From contig JAQZAZ010000044.1 of NCBI GenBank assembly GCA_029239355.1, positions 1 through 33,434 of the forward strand: a DNA stretch of 33,434 bases, given 5' to 3'. Of this stretch, positions 1 to 8,911 are shown in pieces; position 1 is the first letter of the stretch, and the number at the start of each line of letters is the position of its first letter. The position numbers and the translations under genes were made by a program. The notes below the pieces were generated by a model. The model was not told the origin of the DNA. It ran no database searches and saw only the letters and a list, made by a program, of their open reading frames with translations. The DNA comes from Sphingobacterium sp. GTDB taxonomy: Bacteria; Bacteroidota; Bacteroidia; Sphingobacteriales; Sphingobacteriaceae.

Positions 1-31
1 TTGCATAACAGACCAATTTTGAGTAAGTTTG
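1..31 (+). promoter_or_regulatory. Bacteroidota-type promoter of alaS
   Basis: A TTG at 1-3 is followed, 20 nt later, by TAAGTTTG at 24-31, which matches the Bacteroidota -7 consensus TAnnTTTG. Transcription would begin near 38, leaving a leader of about 15 nt before the ATG at 53. The same spacing is found before dihydroorotase. The -33 element lies at the very edge of the window, so its full context cannot be seen. Confidence 0.6.
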
Positions 32-52
32 CACATATTTTTAGATAATTAA

Positions 53-2668
53 ATGACAAGTAGAGAAATTCGTCAAGCCTTTTTAGACTTTTTTAAAAGC
101 AAAGGGCATCAGATAGTCCCTTCAGCACCAGTAGTTGTAAAAAATGATCCTACATTGATGTTTACCAATGCGGGGATGAACCAGTTTAAGGATTTATTCT
201 TAGGTGAAGCACCAATTAAGTTTCCACGTGTTGCAGACACGCAACGTTGCTTGCGTGTTTCAGGTAAGCATAACGATCTAGAGGAAGTTGGTATTGATAC
301 TTACCACCACACTTTATTTGAAATGCTGGGAAACTGGAGCTTTGGAGATTACTTCAAGAAGGAAGCTATTGCCTGGGCCTGGGAGCTCTTGACCGAAGTC
401 TATAAGCTCGATAAGGATCGTTTATATGTGACCATTTTTGAAGGCGACGCAAGTGAAGGTTTGGACAGGGATATGGAAGCGTTCAATTTTTGGAAACAGT
501 GGATCGCTGAAGATCGTATTTTGCTTGGCAATAAAAAGGATAATTTCTGGGAAATGGGAGAAACCGGGCCTTGCGGGCCTTGTTCTGAAATCCATTTTGA
601 TATGCGTAGTCCGGAGGAGCGTACTCAAGTTGCGGGACAAAGTTTGGTCAATGCAGATCACCCACAAGTGATTGAAATCTGGAATCTGGTCTTTATGCAA
701 TTCAATCGCCTGAAAGATGGATCACTTCAAGCTTTACCGGCAAAACATGTGGATACAGGGATGGGCTTTGAGCGTTTGGTCAGATGTATCCAAGGTAAAA
801 CGTCAAACTATGATACGGATGTCTTTACACCAACTATTGATTTTATTGCAGATAAATCAGGGATAAAATATGGCGTGGACGAAAAGAGTGATATTGCAAT
901 GCGCGTGGTCTCTGATCATATTCGTGCAGTTAGTTTTGCGATAGCCGATGGACAATTGCCATCCAACAATAAAGCTGGTTATGTCATTCGTCGTATTTTA
1001 CGCCGCGCTGTACGTTATGCTTATACGTTTTTAGGATTTAAAACGCCATTTATTAATGAGCTTGTTCCGGTACTAGCAGTACAATTCAGTGGTGTATTTG
1101 ACGAATTGATCCAACAGCAGGATTTTGTACAGAAAGTAATTTTGGAAGAAGAAGTTTCTTTTTTAAGAACCTTGTCCACAGGTGTACAGCGATTTGAAAA
1201 TTATGTGGAAGATCATGAAGTTATCAATGGTGATTTTGCATTTGAATTATATGATACGTATGGCTTTCCAATTGATTTAACTGAATTACTAGCGCGTGAG
1301 AAAGGCATGTCCGTTGATATGGACGGTTTTAAACAGGCGCTTCAAATTCAAAAGGACCGTTCCCGGGCGGCGACAGCAATCGATACCGGTGACTGGGTTG
1401 TTGTTAATGATGATGACGGCTTCGAATTTGTCGGTTACGATACATTGACAGCAAAAACAGAAGTCGTGAAATACCGTAAAGTTGTCGCAAAAAATAAGGA
1501 GCAATACCAATTGGTACTTTCTGTGAGTCCATTTTATGCTGAAGGAGGGGGACAGGTCGGTGATTCCGGTGAATTGATTTCGGAGGAAACAGGCGAAAAG
1601 ATCTATATTACGGATACCAAAAAGGAAAATGGAATTTTCGTCCATTTTACCAATAAATTGCCATTGGACCTGAATGGAACCTTTGTTGCAGAGGTTGACA
1701 AGGCCAAACGATTGGACACGGAGAATAATCACTCTGCAACCCACTTGTTGCATGCGGCACTAAAACAGGTATTGGGTACGCACGTCAATCAAAAAGGTTC
1801 ATTAGTGAATGCTGATATTTTACGTTTCGATATTTCTCACTTTGCAAAGATGAGTGAAGATGAGATCAAACAGGTCGAAGATATTGTGAATGCTAAAATC
1901 CGTGAAAATATTCCATTAAAAGAAGAACGGAATATACCTTATCAGCAGGCTTTGAACTCAGGTGTCACGGCTTTGTTTGGCGAAAAATACGGTGATTTTG
2001 TTCGTGTGATTACTTTTGAAGACCAATTCTCCAAAGAATTATGTGGGGGTACGCATGTGAAAGCAACAGGTCAGATTGGATTCTTTAAGATTGTTTCGGA
2101 GTCTGCTGTGGCTGCTGGAGTACGTCGTATTGAAGCGATTACAGGTTCGCGTTCTGCAGCGGTAATCCGTGAGCATTTTGAATTGGTGCAGCATTTGAAA
2201 GAACTCATGAATAATCCAAAGGACTTTGTATCAGCTTTGGGTAAAATCATCGATGAAAATGGAGCCTTGAAAAAAGAAATAGAGAAAAGCATTACCGAAA
2301 AATCTTTGGCGTTGAAATCAGATCTGGAGGCGAAAATCGAACAGGTTGGTGATATCAACTTTTTATCGACGCTGGTTGATCTGCCCAATGCAGAAGCGGT
2401 TAAGACCTTAGCCTACGCGGTAAAGGGAGCTGTCAATAATTTGTTCTTGGTTATTGGAGCAGAATTCGATGGGAAGCCAAGTTTAACTGTCGTTATTTCA
2501 GATGATTTAGCAAGGGAAAAAGGTTTAAATGCAAGTAATATCGTTCGTGATCTTGCAAAAGATATCCAAGGTGGCGGCGGTGGGCAACCTTTCTTTGCGA
2601 CTGCAGGCGGTAAAAACTCTGCGGGTTTAAAAACTGCTATTGAACGTGCAAAGGAATTCTTAAGTTAA
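53..2668 (+). CDS. alaS: Alanyl-tRNA synthetase
   Basis: Class II alanyl-tRNA synthetase, which charges tRNA-Ala in the cytoplasm and hydrolyses mischarged Ser- or Gly-tRNA-Ala. The 871 residues are close to the usual bacterial length (about 875). The N-terminal catalytic domain has the class II motifs, including RILRRAVRYAY near residue 320. The editing domain keeps its zinc ligands: H560 and H564 in HSATH, and C664 and H668 in CGGTH. The C-terminal C-Ala domain ends with a Gly-rich GGGGGQPFFATAGGK segment. The ATG at 53 follows a good promoter directly. The gene appears intact and transcribed alone, with 263 nt before the next gene. Confidence 0.98.
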   Translation: MTSREIRQAFLDFFKSKGHQIVPSAPVVVKNDPTLMFTNAGMNQFKDLFLGEAPIKFPRVADTQRCLRVSGKHNDLEEVGIDTYHHTLFEMLGNWSFGDYFKKEAIAWAWELLTEVYKLDKDRLYVTIFEGDASEGLDRDMEAFNFWKQWIAEDRILLGNKKDNFWEMGETGPCGPCSEIHFDMRSPEERTQVAGQSLVNADHPQVIEIWNLVFMQFNRLKDGSLQALPAKHVDTGMGFERLVRCIQGKTSNYDTDVFTPTIDFIADKSGIKYGVDEKSDIAMRVVSDHIRAVSFAIADGQLPSNNKAGYVIRRILRRAVRYAYTFLGFKTPFINELVPVLAVQFSGVFDELIQQQDFVQKVILEEEVSFLRTLSTGVQRFENYVEDHEVINGDFAFELYDTYGFPIDLTELLAREKGMSVDMDGFKQALQIQKDRSRAATAIDTGDWVVVNDDDGFEFVGYDTLTAKTEVVKYRKVVAKNKEQYQLVLSVSPFYAEGGGQVGDSGELISEETGEKIYITDTKKENGIFVHFTNKLPLDLNGTFVAEVDKAKRLDTENNHSATHLLHAALKQVLGTHVNQKGSLVNADILRFDISHFAKMSEDEIKQVEDIVNAKIRENIPLKEERNIPYQQALNSGVTALFGEKYGDFVRVITFEDQFSKELCGGTHVKATGQIGFFKIVSESAVAAGVRRIEAITGSRSAAVIREHFELVQHLKELMNNPKDFVSALGKIIDENGALKKEIEKSITEKSLALKSDLEAKIEQVGDINFLSTLVDLPNAEAVKTLAYAVKGAVNNLFLVIGAEFDGKPSLTVVISDDLAREKGLNASNIVRDLAKDIQGGGGGQPFFATAGGKNSAGLKTAIERAKEFLS

Positions 2669-2770
2669 ATTTAACGTTGTGGATCGGACACGTAGGACAC
2701 TTGAAGAATAAGCTTCAGATGCACCGAATGTTTCGGCTTTAATTTATACTATGGAACTATTCTGCTTATT

Positions 2771-2791
2771 CAAACCGAGTGCAACGAGTTC
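2771..2791 (+). repeat. Copy A of a short dispersed intergenic repeat
   Basis: This 21-nt element (CAAACCGAGTGCAACGAGTT plus C) lies in the gap before the thioredoxin-like gene. It matches 16328-16348, upstream of the asparaginase gene, at 19 of 21 positions; both differences are C/T. A weaker copy lies at 2871-2891, exactly 100 nt downstream. The rest of the 2669-2931 gap contains two small hairpins (2702-2717 and 2724-2736) without T-tracts and no visible gene. Confidence 0.4.
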
Positions 2792-2870
2792 GTGAATTCG
2801 ACTGAAGAGGAATTTATGAATGGATAATAACAAGGGAGGAATAAATAGGATAGTTTCTTCAATTTAAAAG

Positions 2871-2891
2871 AAAATCGAGTGTAATAAAATC
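2871..2891 (+). repeat. Degenerate copy C of the dispersed intergenic repeat
   Basis: The sequence shares the CGAGTGTAAT core with the copy at 16328-16348 but has about five differences over 21 nt. It ends 40 nt before the start codon of the thioredoxin-like gene. The similarity is modest and could be chance. Confidence 0.25.
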
Positions 2892-2931
2892 TATTTATAG
2901 ATGACATGGGCGCTCACAAAACGATATACAG

Positions 2932-4029
2932 ATGAAAAAGGCAATTTTTTTAGCAGTAAGCGTGGTTGGATTGATGTTGAGTTGCCAGAATAAAGAGCAA
3001 TTTACGATTGAAGGTAATGTAGAAAACCCGGGTAACATAAAAGTTGTCTCTTTATACGAAGGTGATACTAAGCTGGATTCAATGTATTTTGGCGATAATA
3101 ATAAATTTCAGTTTGTGCGCCAGGCGAGCCAATCGAGGCTGTTGTCCTTACGTGTTGGTAAAAACCGTTATGACCTGATTGCTTCCCCTGGTGAAACAAT
3201 TTCTTTTAAAGCGGATTTGCATAAAGATGTCAACGACTATCTGGTCGAAGGATCTGAACTTTCAAAAACTATACAACCTTTCGCTAAAGAAAGAAACCAC
3301 CGCGATTATGTGCAAGATTCACTGCAAAGTGTTTTTTCTAAGCTAACAGCAAATTCCTCTGCTGAAGAAATAGAAAAAATCCGCGCCGAATACAAAGCCA
3401 AATTTGCGAATGAACTCCGCGCTTATACCAGCAAAGCAGTCGATTTTTCCAATAAGCACAATGATTTGGCTGGCTTCTATGCGATCTCAACATTAGATCC
3501 TGAAGTAGCTGAAGCTGAAATTATTGCTTATGCGGACAAAATCAAAGACGAATTTATCGAAAATAGATATGTAACTCAGTTTAAGGAAGAAACTCAGAAG
3601 CTGAAGAAAATGGCTATTGGTCAGTCGGCGCCGGAACTTACATCTTTTACACCTACTAACAAGGAAGTAAAGCTGTCCAGTTTCAAAGGGAAATTTACTC
3701 TAGTGGACTTTTGGGCTTCTTGGTGTATGCCCTGCCGTCAGGAAAATCCGAACCTCGTCAAGTTGTATAATGCGTATCATTCCAAAGGTTTCGATATTCT
3801 ATCTGTTTCATTTGACGATAACCCTGGTTCGTGGATGCGGGCTATTGCAGACGATAAACTTACATGGACCCATGTGTCTGACTTAAAGGCTTGGACTTCA
3901 CCGGTTGTAATTGATTATCGGGTGAAGGCATTGCCTACATCTTATATCCTCGATCCAAACGGTATTATCATTGCGAAGAACCTGCGTGGCGAGGAGCTAG
4001 CGGATTTTCTGAAGAAAACAATTAAGTAA
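2932..4029 (+). CDS. TlpA-like thioredoxin-fold lipoprotein (DUF4369 plus AhpC/TSA-Redoxin)
   Basis: Predicted envelope thiol-disulfide oxidoreductase of 365 residues. The N-terminus is a lipoprotein signal peptide with lipobox LMLSC and lipidated C18. Residues about 24-120 look like the DUF4369 beta domain common before thioredoxin domains in Bacteroidota, followed by a helical linker to about 230. The C-terminal thioredoxin fold carries the active site C265-M-P-C268 in FWASWCMPCRQENP and a cis-Pro region (ALPTSYILDPNG). This resembles TlpA/ResA proteins that reduce periplasmic disulfides. The physiological partner is unknown, since no cytochrome maturation gene is adjacent. It ends 102 nt before the response regulator start. 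Confidence 0.85.
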   Translation: MKKAIFLAVSVVGLMLSCQNKEQFTIEGNVENPGNIKVVSLYEGDTKLDSMYFGDNNKFQFVRQASQSRLLSLRVGKNRYDLIASPGETISFKADLHKDVNDYLVEGSELSKTIQPFAKERNHRDYVQDSLQSVFSKLTANSSAEEIEKIRAEYKAKFANELRAYTSKAVDFSNKHNDLAGFYAISTLDPEVAEAEIIAYADKIKDEFIENRYVTQFKEETQKLKKMAIGQSAPELTSFTPTNKEVKLSSFKGKFTLVDFWASWCMPCRQENPNLVKLYNAYHSKGFDILSVSFDDNPGSWMRAIADDKLTWTHVSDLKAWTSPVVIDYRVKALPTSYILDPNGIIIAKNLRGEELADFLKKTIK

Positions 4030-4131
4030 TCAATGTGTTATTGTTAATTGAAATATTACTTAATAATTTGGTAACATTAGATTAACCGATTGTTATCATT
4101 TTGTTCATATTTTAGCAAAAAAATAAGACAA

Positions 4132-4827
4132 ATGAGTTCTTCGAAACAAAAGATTTTAATTGTTGATGACGAAAAGGATATCTTGGATTTAATTGCATTC
4201 AACTTAAATCGTGAAGGTTATCAGGTCTCTACAGCGCAAAATGGGGAAGAGGCAATACAAGTTGCCAAACAAGTAAACCCTGACTTAATCATCCTGGATG
4301 TGATGATGCCTAAGATGGACGGGATTGAAGCTTGTCGCATCATGCGCGCGATGCCTGAATTCAAAAGTACCTTTATGGTGTTTTTGACAGCCAGAAGTGA
4401 AGAATATTCGGAAATTGCCGGATTTCATGTTGGAGCAGATGATTATATCGCCAAGCCAATCAAGCCACGCGCTTTGATGAGCCGGATCAATGCAATATTG
4501 AGAAGAAATGCGTCGGATGAGTCTGATTCTTCAGCACAGGATAAAATCGAGATAGCTGATCTGGTTATCGATAGAGATTCTTTCTTAGTCTACAGGGGCG
4601 AGAAAAAAATTGTACTTGCCAAAAAAGAGTTTGAGTTACTATATTTATTGGCCTCCAAACCAAATAAAGTTTTCACGAGAGAACAAATCTTAAAAAGTAT
4701 TTGGGAAGATTCAGTCGTCGTAACCAACCGTACGATCGATGTGCATATTCGTAAGCTCCGCGAAAAAATAGGCGACGATTATGTGACCACGGTAAAAGGA
4801 GTGGGGTACAAATTTGATAAAGAATAA
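4132..4827 (+). CDS. OmpR/PhoB-family response regulator
   Basis: Two-component response regulator of 231 residues. The receiver domain has the acidic pair D12/D13, phospho-acceptor D56 in LDVMMPKMDG, T86 and K108 (YIAKPIKP). The C-terminal winged helix ends with NRTIDVHIRKLREKIG and VKGVGYKF, typical of PhoB/OmpR DNA-binding domains. The ATG at 4132 is chosen over an in-frame TTG at 4090, because residues before it do not resemble the family and homologues start a few residues before ILIVDDE. No histidine kinase is adjacent, so it is an orphan regulator in this window. A strong terminator follows directly. Confidence 0.92.
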   Translation: MSSSKQKILIVDDEKDILDLIAFNLNREGYQVSTAQNGEEAIQVAKQVNPDLIILDVMMPKMDGIEACRIMRAMPEFKSTFMVFLTARSEEYSEIAGFHVGADDYIAKPIKPRALMSRINAILRRNASDESDSSAQDKIEIADLVIDRDSFLVYRGEKKIVLAKKEFELLYLLASKPNKVFTREQILKSIWEDSVVVTNRTIDVHIRKLREKIGDDYVTTVKGVGYKFDKE

Positions 4828-4830
4828 AAC

Positions 4831-4852
4831 AAGAGGCTAAGGCCTCTTTTTT
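4831..4852 (+). terminator. Rho-independent terminator of the response regulator gene
   Basis: A 7-bp stem AAGAGGC/GCCTCTT with a TAAG loop overlaps a run of six T at 4847-4852. It begins three nt after the stop codon of the response regulator. Confidence 0.9.
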
Positions 4853-4976
4853 GTTTCCAGCCAAGATTTTTGCGCTTCTTTTCGTAAAAGCAGATATGGT
4901 TTGGATCCAATAGGCATAAGGATGGGTATTCTCTGCTTTTTGTCTCCTTATTTGGGCAACTCTTTGAACAGATAGC

Positions 4977-5007
4977 TTGATATCACGGCAACAAATCTTT
5001 ACTTTTG
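4977..5007 (+). promoter_or_regulatory. Bacteroidota-type promoter of the dihydroorotase operon
   Basis: TTG at 4977-4979 and TACTTTTG at 5000-5007 are 20 nt apart and fit TTG-N20-TAnnTTTG. Transcription would begin near 5013, about 20 nt before the ATG at 5034. This argues against using the in-frame TTG at 4977 as a start codon, since it is the -33 element. Confidence 0.7.
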
Positions 5008-5033
5008 ACAGATACCAAAGTAAAGAGATCAAC

Positions 5034-6371
5034 ATGTCATCTATTCTTATAAAATCTGCGCAACTTGTTAACGAAGGTAAAGTTGAGGCTGCTGATGTAT
5101 ACATCAGCAATGGCCGAATCGAAATGATCGCACAGGAGATTAATCATCCTGCGGATCAGGAAATCAATGCTGAGGGGCTACATCTGTTTCCGGGATTAAT
5201 TGACGATCAGGTTCACTTTAGGGAACCCGGATTAACTTATAAAGCCGATATATGGCATGAAAGTCGCGCTGCGGTAGCAGGAGGGACAACCTCGTTCATG
5301 GAGATGCCTAATACCGTTCCCAATACCTTGACACAGCAACTGCTTCAGGATAAATATGATATTGCAGGAAAGAATGCATTAGCCAATTACTCCTTCTTTA
5401 TGGGGGCAGCCAACGATAACTTGGAAGAGGTGTTGAAAACTAATCCGCGTGATGTCTGCGGTATAAAGGTGTTTATGGGATCGTCCACCGGAAATATGCT
5501 GGTGGATAATGAAAAAGCACTAGAGGGTATTTTTGCAAACTCGCCTACGTTGATTGCTACACACTGTGAGGACGAAGCAACGATCAAGGCCAATCTGGTA
5601 ACATTCAAGGAAAAATATGGTGAAGATGGATTGAAGATTGAGATGCATCCGCTGATCCGCTCTGCGGAAGCTTGTTATTTGTCTTCATCCAAGGCTGTGG
5701 AGCTGGCTAAAAAATACCATACCAGGTTGCATATTTTACACATCTCAACAGCAAAAGAAATCGATTTATTTCGGAATGATATTCCATTAAAAGACAAGAA
5801 AATCACAGCCGAAGCTTGTATCCATCACCTTTGGTTTTCTGATCAGGATTACGCAACAAAAGGGAATTTTATCAAGTGGAATCCTGCTGTTAAGACTGTC
5901 AATGATCGTGACCATATTCTTAAGGCCGTGTTGGATGGACATATTGATGTGATTGCAACAGATCACGCGCCGCATACAATCGAAGAAAAAACGCAGCCTT
6001 ATGCATCAGCTCCGAGTGGTGGCCCTTTGGTTCAGCATGCTTTACAAGCGTTATTGGATATGGTCAAAGCTGGTAAAATGACGCTGGAACAATTGGTTCA
6101 GAAGTCAGCACACAATACGGCGACATTATTTCAGATCGAAGATCGCGGTTATATCCGTGAAGGCTATTGGGCGGATCTTGTTTTGGTGGATCTAAATAAA
6201 CCATACACCGTTTCAAAAGAGAATATCCTTTCTAAATGCGGATGGTCCCCATTCGAAGGGCATACGTTTAGTTCAACGATCGAACATACGATCGTATCCG
6301 GTAAAGTAGCATTTTCTAAGGGAGAAATTATTGAGAAAGGAGCTGGAGAGCGTTTATTGTTCAATAGATAA
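5034..6371 (+). CDS. pyrC: Dihydroorotase
   Basis: Amidohydrolase-superfamily dihydroorotase (445 residues), which interconverts carbamoyl-aspartate and dihydroorotate in pyrimidine synthesis. Visible motifs are DDQVHFREPG (residues 57-66), GTTSFMEMPNT, IKVFMGSSTGN with the probable carbamylated lysine, THCEDE, LHILHIST and the catalytic IATDHAPHT. The usual HxH metal pair is QxH here (Q59, H61); I recall the same DDQVHFRE form in other Bacteroidota dihydroorotases, so this is probably lineage-typical. The start at 5034 is supported by the promoter just upstream. The stop lies 11 nt before the LD-carboxypeptidase gene, suggesting co-transcription. Confidence 0.93.
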   Translation: MSSILIKSAQLVNEGKVEAADVYISNGRIEMIAQEINHPADQEINAEGLHLFPGLIDDQVHFREPGLTYKADIWHESRAAVAGGTTSFMEMPNTVPNTLTQQLLQDKYDIAGKNALANYSFFMGAANDNLEEVLKTNPRDVCGIKVFMGSSTGNMLVDNEKALEGIFANSPTLIATHCEDEATIKANLVTFKEKYGEDGLKIEMHPLIRSAEACYLSSSKAVELAKKYHTRLHILHISTAKEIDLFRNDIPLKDKKITAEACIHHLWFSDQDYATKGNFIKWNPAVKTVNDRDHILKAVLDGHIDVIATDHAPHTIEEKTQPYASAPSGGPLVQHALQALLDMVKAGKMTLEQLVQKSAHNTATLFQIEDRGYIREGYWADLVLVDLNKPYTVSKENILSKCGWSPFEGHTFSSTIEHTIVSGKVAFSKGEIIEKGAGERLLFNR

Positions 6372-6382
6372 TTTATCGGAAT

Positions 6383-7438
6383 ATGCAGAAAAGGGCATTT
6401 ATAAAATCAATTGCTTTGGGCGCAATGGCCATTCCGGCATTGGGGGCAGAACGATCCGTACAAATTGTGGAAGGGTTAACCGGGCCAGCTACTTTGCTTG
6501 CCAAGAGGTTACATCCTGGGGATACCATTGGTTTGATAACGCCAGCGGGCGTATTGGATGATGAAGAATCGATTATTATCGCTCGCGAGATCTTTGAAAC
6601 ATTGGGTTTTAAAGTGAAAGAAGGAAAACATATCCGTAGTCGCTATGGCAATTTGGCGGGGACAGATCAGGAACGTATTGCCGATATACATGATATGTTT
6701 GCTGATAAGGCTGTCAAAGCAATAGTCTGTGTAAGGGGGGGCTCGGGAACTTCCCGTCTTCTGGACAGACTTGATTATAAGATGATCGCCCAAAATCCTA
6801 AAATTTTGTTGGGCTATTCAGATATTACGGCGTTAATTCTGGCTTTGTACGCGAAAACCGGACTTGTTGCTTTCCATGGTGCTGTCGGTATAAGCACATG
6901 GACAAAGAAGCTCGCCGATGCATTTAATGCACAATTTGTAGCGAATAAACCTGCGGTATTTGAAAACCCTAAATCTAAGGGGGATAATATTGTACAGACT
7001 AAAGACCGCATTGCCACAATTTCTCCCGGTACTGTCGATGGTGTACTGCTCGGTGGAAATATGACCGTATTGACAGGATTGTGTGGTTCGCCTTATCTAC
7101 CTGACTTTAGAAACAAAATACTTTTTATTGAAGAGGTGGATGAAGATATGGAACGCGTTGACCGCATGTTTTGCCAGTTAAAAAATGCGGGAATATTGGC
7201 TGTGATCAAAGGTTTTATTTTTGGAAAGTGTACGAATTGCAAACCGTCGGGGGGCTATGGCTCTGTGACATTGGATCAGCTATTCAATGATTATATTAAA
7301 CCCTTAAACGTGCCTGCTTATAGCGGAGCTGTCATTGGACATATTGCCGAACAATTTATCCTTCCGGTAGGTGCAAAGGTGAGGATGGATGCATCGCAAG
7401 GAACGATTACCTTACTTGAGGTAGCTTTAAAAGATTAA
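6383..7438 (+). CDS. S66-family LD-carboxypeptidase (murein tetrapeptide carboxypeptidase)
   Basis: Serine peptidase of family S66 (351 residues), which removes the terminal D-Ala from L,D-linked murein tetrapeptides. The triad is visible as S146 in GYSD, E250 in IEEVDED and H320 in VIGHIAEQF. The spacings of 104 and 70 residues are close to the Ser115/Glu217/His285 arrangement of the Pseudomonas enzyme. The glycine-rich VRGGSGTSRLLDRLDY segment also fits. An N-terminal extension with KRAFIKS and a hydrophobic stretch resembles a Tat signal, so the enzyme may be exported; many family members are cytoplasmic. It follows dihydroorotase by 11 nt and precedes the M14 gene by 1 nt. It resembles B. 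subtilis YkfA in function. Confidence 0.9.
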   Translation: MQKRAFIKSIALGAMAIPALGAERSVQIVEGLTGPATLLAKRLHPGDTIGLITPAGVLDDEESIIIAREIFETLGFKVKEGKHIRSRYGNLAGTDQERIADIHDMFADKAVKAIVCVRGGSGTSRLLDRLDYKMIAQNPKILLGYSDITALILALYAKTGLVAFHGAVGISTWTKKLADAFNAQFVANKPAVFENPKSKGDNIVQTKDRIATISPGTVDGVLLGGNMTVLTGLCGSPYLPDFRNKILFIEEVDEDMERVDRMFCQLKNAGILAVIKGFIFGKCTNCKPSGGYGSVTLDQLFNDYIKPLNVPAYSGAVIGHIAEQFILPVGAKVRMDASQGTITLLEVALKD

Positions 7439-7439
7439 G

Positions 7440-8843
7440 ATGAATTTAGTAAAAGAAGAATTTATCAAAGCCTTTTCTTTATATGAAGAAAAGGCTTTAC
7501 AGCATAGGCGATTTAAATATGCTGATATCTTGCCACTTTTGCAGGGGAAAGATATCAGTAAACGATTTACTGTTGTAGAGATTGGAAGGTCTGTGGAGGA
7601 TCGTTCGATTTTTAGATTGAAATATGGGCAAGGGTCGATAAAGGTTTTGTTATGGTCTCAGATGCATGGGGACGAACCTACGGCAACAATGGCGCTATTT
7701 GATCTATTTAATTTTTTTAATGGAGAGTTGGATGGTTTCGATACCTTGCGAAAAGAGATAGCGGAGAAACTGACCTTATACTTTATTCCGATGCTGAACC
7801 CTGATGGCGCTGAACGTTATCAGCGGAGAACAGCCATGGATGTCGATATGAACCGCGATGCGCGTGCGCTGGCAACTGTGGAAGGGGCCCTGCTGAAAGC
7901 GCAGGCGATGTTACTAAAACCAGACTTTGCTTTTAATCTCCATAATCAGCATAATTACTACAATATCCCCGGTACCGCCACTCCAGTAACAATTTCCTTG
8001 TTGGCCCCGGCATACGACTATGAGAGAAGTGTTAATACGGTTAGGGCAGATGCTATGCGGGTAATCGTGGGAATAAATAAGATATTGCAGGAATTTATAC
8101 CAAATGCTGTCGCGAAATATGACGATGAGCATACCCCGCGTGGTTTTGGAGATAATTTCCAAAAATGGGGCGCTAGTACCATTCTGATTGAATCAGGAGC
8201 CTACGCTGGTGATCCTGAGAAATTGGAAGTTCGAAAATATAATTTCATTGCGTTATTACACGCCTTTCAGGAAATCGCTTCGGGATCCTATCAGGCACAT
8301 GACATTGCTGATTACAACCACATTCCTTTTAATGATGAAAAACTTCACGACGTTTTGATCCGAAACTTATCTATTAAAAAAAATGGTAAAAGGATGTTGG
8401 TGGATGTAGCTATTCGACAAAATGAAAAAACTGCCGGAGGAGACTATTATGTAGAAGGCTTGATTGAGGATATTGGTGATTTGCAGGATTTCTATGGATA
8501 TACCGATATGGATGTCGAAGGACTCCAATTTATTCCGGCAAAACTGTATACAGATCAGATATTTTCATTGGCGGAGTTAACCTTACCTATTGTGGTTGAG
8601 TTGTTGAAACAAGGCTATGGGGCACTACAGATTTCTGATAGGCCCAAAGGTACGCAGCTGCATAATTTTCCGATTCAGATCTTAACAGATGCCAGTTTTC
8701 AATATGCAGGTAACCTCTTTTTTGAAGGTCAAGCTGACTTTTTTATTGGCTCCGAAGATGGAATTCGATTTGCAATAATTAATGGTTACCTGATTGATTT
8801 AAAAGAAGAAATACGGACTCCTTTCAAAAATAGTACCTTATAA
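7440..8843 (+). CDS. M14-family zinc carboxypeptidase
   Basis: Metallo-carboxypeptidase of 467 residues. Zinc ligands are H76 and E79 in QMHGDEP and a third His at H168 or H171 in NLHNQH. NPDGAERYQRRT and MNRDAR supply the substrate-carboxylate binding motif, and E251 in LIESGAY is the probable catalytic glutamate. After the peptidase domain (about 40-285) there is a C-terminal domain of about 180 residues that I do not recognise. No signal peptide is visible, so it is probably cytoplasmic. It starts one nt after the LD-carboxypeptidase stop, indicating translational coupling and a possible shared role on murein peptides, like the amidase MpaA. The exact substrate cannot be read from the sequence. 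Confidence 0.85.
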   Translation: MNLVKEEFIKAFSLYEEKALQHRRFKYADILPLLQGKDISKRFTVVEIGRSVEDRSIFRLKYGQGSIKVLLWSQMHGDEPTATMALFDLFNFFNGELDGFDTLRKEIAEKLTLYFIPMLNPDGAERYQRRTAMDVDMNRDARALATVEGALLKAQAMLLKPDFAFNLHNQHNYYNIPGTATPVTISLLAPAYDYERSVNTVRADAMRVIVGINKILQEFIPNAVAKYDDEHTPRGFGDNFQKWGASTILIESGAYAGDPEKLEVRKYNFIALLHAFQEIASGSYQAHDIADYNHIPFNDEKLHDVLIRNLSIKKNGKRMLVDVAIRQNEKTAGGDYYVEGLIEDIGDLQDFYGYTDMDVEGLQFIPAKLYTDQIFSLAELTLPIVVELLKQGYGALQISDRPKGTQLHNFPIQILTDASFQYAGNLFFEGQADFFIGSEDGIRFAIINGYLIDLKEEIRTPFKNSTL

Positions 8844-8870
8844 AAATGCTTTTGTTTTTATAAGGTACTA
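8831..8870 (-). terminator. Long hairpin at the 3' junction of the convergent operons
   Basis: A perfect 16-bp inverted repeat (8831-8846 and 8855-8870) with an 8-nt loop. It overlaps the stop codon of the M14 gene. On the minus strand the stem is followed by a run of five T, so it can terminate transcripts coming from susD. Confidence 0.7.
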
Positions 8871-8871
8871 A

Positions 8872-8894
8872 AAAGGCCACTTCAAGTGGCCTTT
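8872..8894. terminator. Bidirectional terminator between M14 gene and susD
   Basis: A 10-bp stem AAAGGCCACT/AGTGGCCTTT with a TCA loop. It is followed by TTTATTATTT on the plus strand and by TTTTT on the minus strand, so it can serve both convergent operons. Confidence 0.85.
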
Positions 8895-8911
8895 ATTATT
8901 TGAGTAATTTT

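Noticed and set aside
1289..1753. 154-codon open frame on the minus strand inside alaS
   Set aside because: It lies wholly within the well-supported alaS editing/linker region, and its translation has no recognisable domain; it is a shadow of the real gene.
4090..4131. TTG start giving a 14-residue extension of the response regulator
   Set aside because: The extension has no family similarity, and ATG 4132 is the usual distance before ILIVDDE.
4977..5033. TTG start giving a 19-residue extension of dihydroorotase
   Set aside because: This TTG is the -33 element of a well-matched promoter; transcription would start downstream of it.
4673..5110. 145-codon open frame on the minus strand between the response regulator and dihydroorotase
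   Set aside because: It crosses the end of one real gene, a terminator and the start of another, and has no recognisable domain.
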